NCBI GenBank assembly: GCA_020853375.1
Contig: JADYZA010000107.1
Coordinates: forward strand, 1-8,112
Reading direction: 5' to 3'
Origin: Verrucomicrobiota bacterium
GTDB lineage: Bacteria > Verrucomicrobiota > Kiritimatiellia > Kiritimatiellales > Tichowtungiaceae
DNA length: 8,112 nucleotides
Shown here: positions 5,491 through 8,112 of the stretch, one piece after another
Numbering within the stretch: the first letter of the stretch is position 1
Layout of the letters: every line of letters starts with the position of its first letter
Made by a program: the position numbers and the translations under genes
The notes under the pieces: generated by a model
What the model saw: only the letters and a program-made list of their open reading frames with translations
Database searches by the model: none
What the model was told of the DNA's origin: nothing

Positions 5491-5522
5491 AACCGGTCCT
5501 TTAATCAGGGGCCGGTTTTTTT
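5491..5522 (+). terminator. Rho-independent terminator of rpmB
   Basis: AACCGGTCC (5491-5499) pairs with GGGCCGGTT (5509-5517), including one G-T wobble, and a T-run extends to 5522. It lies 24 nt after the rpmB stop. Confidence 0.9.
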
Positions 5523-5534
5523 GTACCCAGACAC

Positions 5535-5561
5535 AAAAAAACACCCTCCGCGAACGGAGGG
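5535..5561 (-). terminator. Rho-independent terminator of rpsN
   Basis: On the minus strand CCCTCCG-TTCG-CGGAGGG (5561-5544) is followed by TG and seven T (5541-5535). It begins 26 nt after the rpsN stop and is separate from the rpmB terminator, so both convergent genes are insulated. Confidence 0.9.
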
Positions 5562-5587
5562 CGTATATCACAGAACCTCGGGAGGTT

Positions 5588-5893
5588 TTACCAGCTGGCT
5601 TTGGTCATACCGGGGATGAGCCCGTTGGAAGCCATTTCGCGCAGGCAGATACGGGAGAGACCGAATTTTTTGTAGACAGCACGCGGACGACCGGTTACGC
5701 GGCAACGGCTCTGAACGCGGATTGGATTGGCGTTGCGCGGCAGTTTGCGAAGTTTATCAAATGCGGCCATACGATCTTCGTAGGACGTTTTTGGATTGTG
5801 GATGATGGTCTTCAATTCAATGCGCTTGGCGTAGTACTTTTTCGCCATCTTGATGCGCTTTTCGTTTTTAACGATACTGCTCGTTTTTGCCAT
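5588..5893 (-). CDS. rpsN: 30S ribosomal protein uS14, long zinc-free type
   Basis: A 101-residue small-subunit protein that assembles in the 30S head. The C-terminal block [20 protein letters not shown] and the ending [11 protein letters not shown] closely follow E. coli uS14. The four zinc-binding cysteines of the short C+ type are missing, so this is the long C- form. It stands alone, not inside the spc-type ribosomal operon. GAGG at 5904-5907, 10 nt from ATG, supports the start. A promoter-like sequence (5928-5956) and a strong terminator bracket it. The standalone location could be simple lineage organisation, or a zinc-independent paralogue if a C+ copy exists elsewhere. Confidence 0.97.
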   Translation of the reverse strand: MAKTSSIVKNEKRIKMAKKYYAKRIELKTIIHNPKTSYEDRMAAFDKLRKLPRNANPIRVQSRCRVTGRPRAVYKKFGLSRICLREMASNGLIPGMTKASW

Positions 5894-5927
5894 AAATCAT
5901 TTTCCTCAATGGTTCGGTGAAGCGGGG

Positions 5928-5956
5928 ATAAAACAGGAAAAGGTAGAGGCGTGCAA
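5928..5956 (-). promoter_or_regulatory. Putative promoter for rpsN
   Basis: On the minus strand TTGCAC (5956-5951), 17 nt, TTTTAT (5933-5928). The -35 is preceded by AAGGG, giving the nine-base block AAGGGTTGC (5961-5953) that is also found before the 60-aa basic protein gene (2807-2799). The leader would be about 25-30 nt. Confidence 0.5.
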
Positions 5957-6086
5957 CCCTTTTCTAAGCAAAAGTCGCTTGCTGGAACGGGGAGCTCAGT
6001 CGCTGTTTTAGTTTTGTTTTCAAGGTGTTTATCGGGCAGACTCCGGCTCTATTTTTCAGGTTCTGGTAGAGGAAGGTCGGTGGATT

Positions 6087-7925
6087 ATGTGCGGAGTTGT
6101 TGGTTATGTGGGTGGTAAAGAGGCGGCCGCGATCTTGATCGATGGCTTGCAACGACTGGAATACCGAGGCTACGACTCGGCCGGTATTGCGGTGCTCCAT
6201 GACAAAATTATTTCCTCCAGCAAAGAAGTTGGGCGGCTGGTCAATCTGGAAAAAATGCTGGCGGTAATGCCTATCCGAGGAATTTGCGGAATTGGACATA
6301 CCCGCTGGGCGACGCATGGGGCTCCTTCGCAAATCAACTCTCATCCGCATTTCAGTTCAGATCGGGCCGTTGCTGTGGTGCATAACGGAATTATTGAGAA
6401 CTATGCCGAGTTGCGCGAAGAGCTGGCCGCTCTAGGACATAAGTTCCTTTCAGAAACCGATACGGAAGTGGTTCCTCATTTGATCGAACAGGCGCTAAAA
6501 GACGGCGCGGCATCGCCGCTTGAGGCGATTCAGATTACGCTCAAGCGGTTGCGTGGCGCATATGCGCTTGGAATTTTGTTCCGTGATGAGCCGGATACCA
6601 TTTTTTGCGCCCGCAGGGGCAGTCCGCTGATCATTGGACTCGGCGAAAACGAGAATTTTATCGCCAGCGATGTGCCGGCGATCATCAACCGTATTAAGAA
6701 GGCGATTTATTTAAACGACGGCGAAATGGCTGTGTTGCGTTCTGACAGCGTGGAAGTCTGGACGATGGATGGCAAAAAAGTTCAGCCAGAGATTAAGGAA
6801 ATTAAATTTCAGGCGGAAGCCGCTGAGTGCGCTGGCTTTGAAACATTCATGCTGAAGGAAATTCATGAGCAGCCTCGTATTCTGCGTGCGATGCTCGACA
6901 AGCATGTTTCGGCGGACGGAAGGATTGATATTGGCTCCAGTCTGAGCCCTGACTATTTCCGCAAGCTCAACCGGATTATGATTGTTTCCTGCGGCACGGC
7001 GTATCATGCGGGGATGTACGGTAAGCTATTGCTGGAAAATTTGACCGGCATTGCGGTTGAAACGGATCTGGCCAGTGAGTTCCGCTATCGCGACCCGAAG
7101 ATTGATCCGGGCACGTTGATTGTTCCGGTTTCTCAGTCTGGTGAAACCGCCGATACGTTGGCCTCCATACGAATGGCCAAGGAATGGGGTTGCCGGATTT
7201 GCGCGATTTGCAACGTCGAAGGCAGTTCAGTGGTGCGTGAGAGCGATTCAGTTTTCTTCACGCATTGCGGGCCGGAAATCGGCGTAGCTTCAACCAAGGC
7301 GTACACCGCGCAACTGATGGCTTTTGCGCTTTTCGCATTGTATGTGGCTGGCGTGCGCGGGAATTTAACGCCGGAGCAGATCAGGGGCTATTTGGCGGAT
7401 TTACAGGAAGTTCCGGATGCAGTTCATTATGTGGTTCAGAAAAAAGACATAATCCGCGCGATTGGTGAAAAGCACCACGACGGGCCGAGCTCGCTCTATC
7501 TGGGCCGTAAATTTAACTATCCGACCGCGCTGGAAGGCGCCCTGAAAAACAAGGAGATTTCCTATCAGCACGCCGAAGGTTATGCAGCGGGCGAAATGAA
7601 GCACGGCCCGATTGCTCTGATCAATGATGCGTTACCCGTGATTTGTATTTGCACAAAAACGACCGACGAAGTGTACGAAAAGATGCTTTCGAACATTAAG
7701 GAAGTCGAAGCTCGGAGCGGCCGCATTATCGCTGTGGCGACCGAAGGGGATGTTGAAATTGCCAAACTGGCTGGAGACATCATCTATGTACCAAGGGTTC
7801 GCGATGAATTTACTCCCATCGTTAATGTGGTCGCCCTTCAGTTGTTTGCCTATTATGCGGCCCGTGCCCGTGGCACAGACATCGACAAACCGCGCAATCT
7901 GGCTAAAAGCGTGACCGTAGAGTGA
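6087..7925 (+). CDS. glmS: Glutamine--fructose-6-phosphate aminotransferase (isomerizing)
   Basis: A 612-residue cytoplasmic enzyme that makes glucosamine-6-phosphate from fructose-6-phosphate and glutamine, the first step to UDP-GlcNAc for peptidoglycan and LPS. The N-terminal glutaminase domain (about 1-240) has the nucleophile Cys2 (MCGVVGYVG), YRGYDSAGIAV, GHTRWATHG (70-78), HNGIIENY and D125 of SETDTE. Two SIS domains follow. They contain SQSGETADTL and ASTKAYTAQL in the first, and LEGALKNKEISYQHAEGYAAGEMKHGP (split over positions about 475-505) in the second. The C-terminus RNLAKSVTVE holds the catalytic Schiff-base lysine K607. Length matches E. coli GlmS (609). GAGGAAGG about 11 nt upstream of ATG can serve as ribosome-binding site. 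I see no glmS ribozyme core in the 193-nt leader region and no convincing terminator after the stop. Confidence 0.98.
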   Translation: MCGVVGYVGGKEAAAILIDGLQRLEYRGYDSAGIAVLHDKIISSSKEVGRLVNLEKMLAVMPIRGICGIGHTRWATHGAPSQINSHPHFSSDRAVAVVHNGIIENYAELREELAALGHKFLSETDTEVVPHLIEQALKDGAASPLEAIQITLKRLRGAYALGILFRDEPDTIFCARRGSPLIIGLGENENFIASDVPAIINRIKKAIYLNDGEMAVLRSDSVEVWTMDGKKVQPEIKEIKFQAEAAECAGFETFMLKEIHEQPRILRAMLDKHVSADGRIDIGSSLSPDYFRKLNRIMIVSCGTAYHAGMYGKLLLENLTGIAVETDLASEFRYRDPKIDPGTLIVPVSQSGETADTLASIRMAKEWGCRICAICNVEGSSVVRESDSVFFTHCGPEIGVASTKAYTAQLMAFALFALYVAGVRGNLTPEQIRGYLADLQEVPDAVHYVVQKKDIIRAIGEKHHDGPSSLYLGRKFNYPTALEGALKNKEISYQHAEGYAAGEMKHGPIALINDALPVICICTKTTDEVYEKMLSNIKEVEARSGRIIAVATEGDVEIAKLAGDIIYVPRVRDEFTPIVNVVALQLFAYYAARARGTDIDKPRNLAKSVTVE

Positions 7926-7991
7926 AGATGTTGCGCAAAGTATCCACAAAATCATACGGCGACAGATCGTTGCATTTCAGGGATTAAACGC

Positions 7992-8021
7992 TTGTCGGCG
8001 GCTGGGCGGCATGGATATATT
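7992..8021 (+). promoter_or_regulatory. Putative stable-RNA promoter for tRNA-Ala
   Basis: TTGTCG (7992-7997), an 18-nt spacer and TATATT (8016-8021), followed by the G+C-rich discriminator CCGAGCC. The expected start is about 8-10 nt before the mature tRNA. G+C-rich discriminators are known from stringently controlled stable-RNA promoters in E. coli. The rest of 7926-7991 shows nothing I can name. Confidence 0.5.
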
Positions 8022-8036
8022 CCGAGCCTTCTTTTC

Positions 8037-8109
8037 GGGGCGGTAGCTCAATTGGTAGAGCGCCACGTTCGCAACGTGGAGGTCGAGGGTTCGATCCCCT
8101 TTCGCTCCA
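8037..8109 (+). tRNA. tRNA-Ala (anticodon CGC)
   Basis: A complete cloverleaf. The acceptor stem GGGGCGG pairs with TCGCTCC and includes the G3-U70 wobble pair that identifies tRNA-Ala. The D-arm is GCTC/GAGC with an 8-nt loop containing GG. The anticodon stem CCACG/CGTGG encloses loop TTCGCAA with CGC at positions 34-36, which reads GCG. The T-arm GAGGG/CCCTT encloses TTCGATC. The discriminator is A (8109). The following bases are CAA, so the 3' CCA is not encoded and must be added by CCA transferase. Confidence 0.95.
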
Positions 8110-8112
8110 CAA

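Noticed and set aside
5894..6086. A glmS ribozyme/riboswitch in the 193-nt region before glmS
   Set aside because: I could not find the conserved ribozyme core or the nested pseudoknot pairings near the start codon. The region holds the rpsN promoter candidate and a purine-rich ribosome-binding site, and no strong plus-strand promoter that I can name.
5964..6350. 128-codon open frame on the minus strand overlapping the glmS 5' end
   Set aside because: It lies mostly antisense to the conserved glutaminase domain, has no recognisable motifs and no good start signals. It is a shadow of glmS codon bias.
1..8112. Mobile elements, CRISPR arrays, phage genes or a defence island
   Set aside because: No transposase, integrase, spaced direct repeats or defence-type domains were seen. 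The tRNA is at the window edge, so an integration site beyond it cannot be judged.

Overview
This is an 8.1 kb stretch of ordinary bacterial chromosome, moderate in G+C and gene-dense. It carries ten complete protein genes, one gene tail at the left edge and one tRNA at the right edge. There is no sign of phage, transposon, CRISPR array or plasmid functions. The gene set (TlyA, HemW, a YfgM-like membrane-anchored TPR protein, a long-type uS14 encoded away from the main ribosomal operons, GlmS, a CpXC protein) fits a Gram-negative-type bacterium. My best guess is the PVC group (Kiritimatiellota/Verrucomicrobiota), but this is an impression from gene mix and style and the window holds no decisive marker.

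Layout. 1-1255 (+): tail of an unknown gene, an FMN nitroreductase-family protein and a CpXC-domain protein, apparently co-transcribed. 1256-2732 (-): a 60-residue very basic protein of unknown function, then a Rho-independent terminator, then shikimate kinase (aroK) and a TPR membrane protein. 2733-2888 is a divergent regulatory region. 2889-3314 (+): a hotdog-fold thioesterase. 3315-4052 (-): TlyA-type rRNA 2'-O-methyltransferase. 4098-5159 (+): HemW radical-SAM protein. 5240-5467 (+) rpmB (bL28) and 5588-5893 (-) rpsN (uS14) converge on two back-to-back terminators. 6087-7925 (+): glmS. 8037-8109 (+): tRNA-Ala with anticodon CGC behind a promoter-like sequence.

The genes do not form one pathway. 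They are housekeeping functions: translation (bL28, uS14, tRNA-Ala, TlyA), heme-related radical SAM chemistry (HemW), aromatic amino acid synthesis (AroK) and amino-sugar/envelope precursor synthesis (GlmS).

I do not see a new defence or mobile system. The points most worth a second look are: (1) a 17-bp spaced palindrome, TTTCCA-N5-TGGAAA, found eight times at 10/12 or better between 2134 and 5067, six of them inside hemW; (2) an unrecognised 60-aa protein with 22 basic residues whose putative promoter shares the block AAGGGTTGC with that of rpsN; (3) a strong terminator sitting directly before aroK, which implies readthrough, attenuation or a hidden promoter; and (4) two convergent gene pairs whose stop codons abut exactly, with no terminator.
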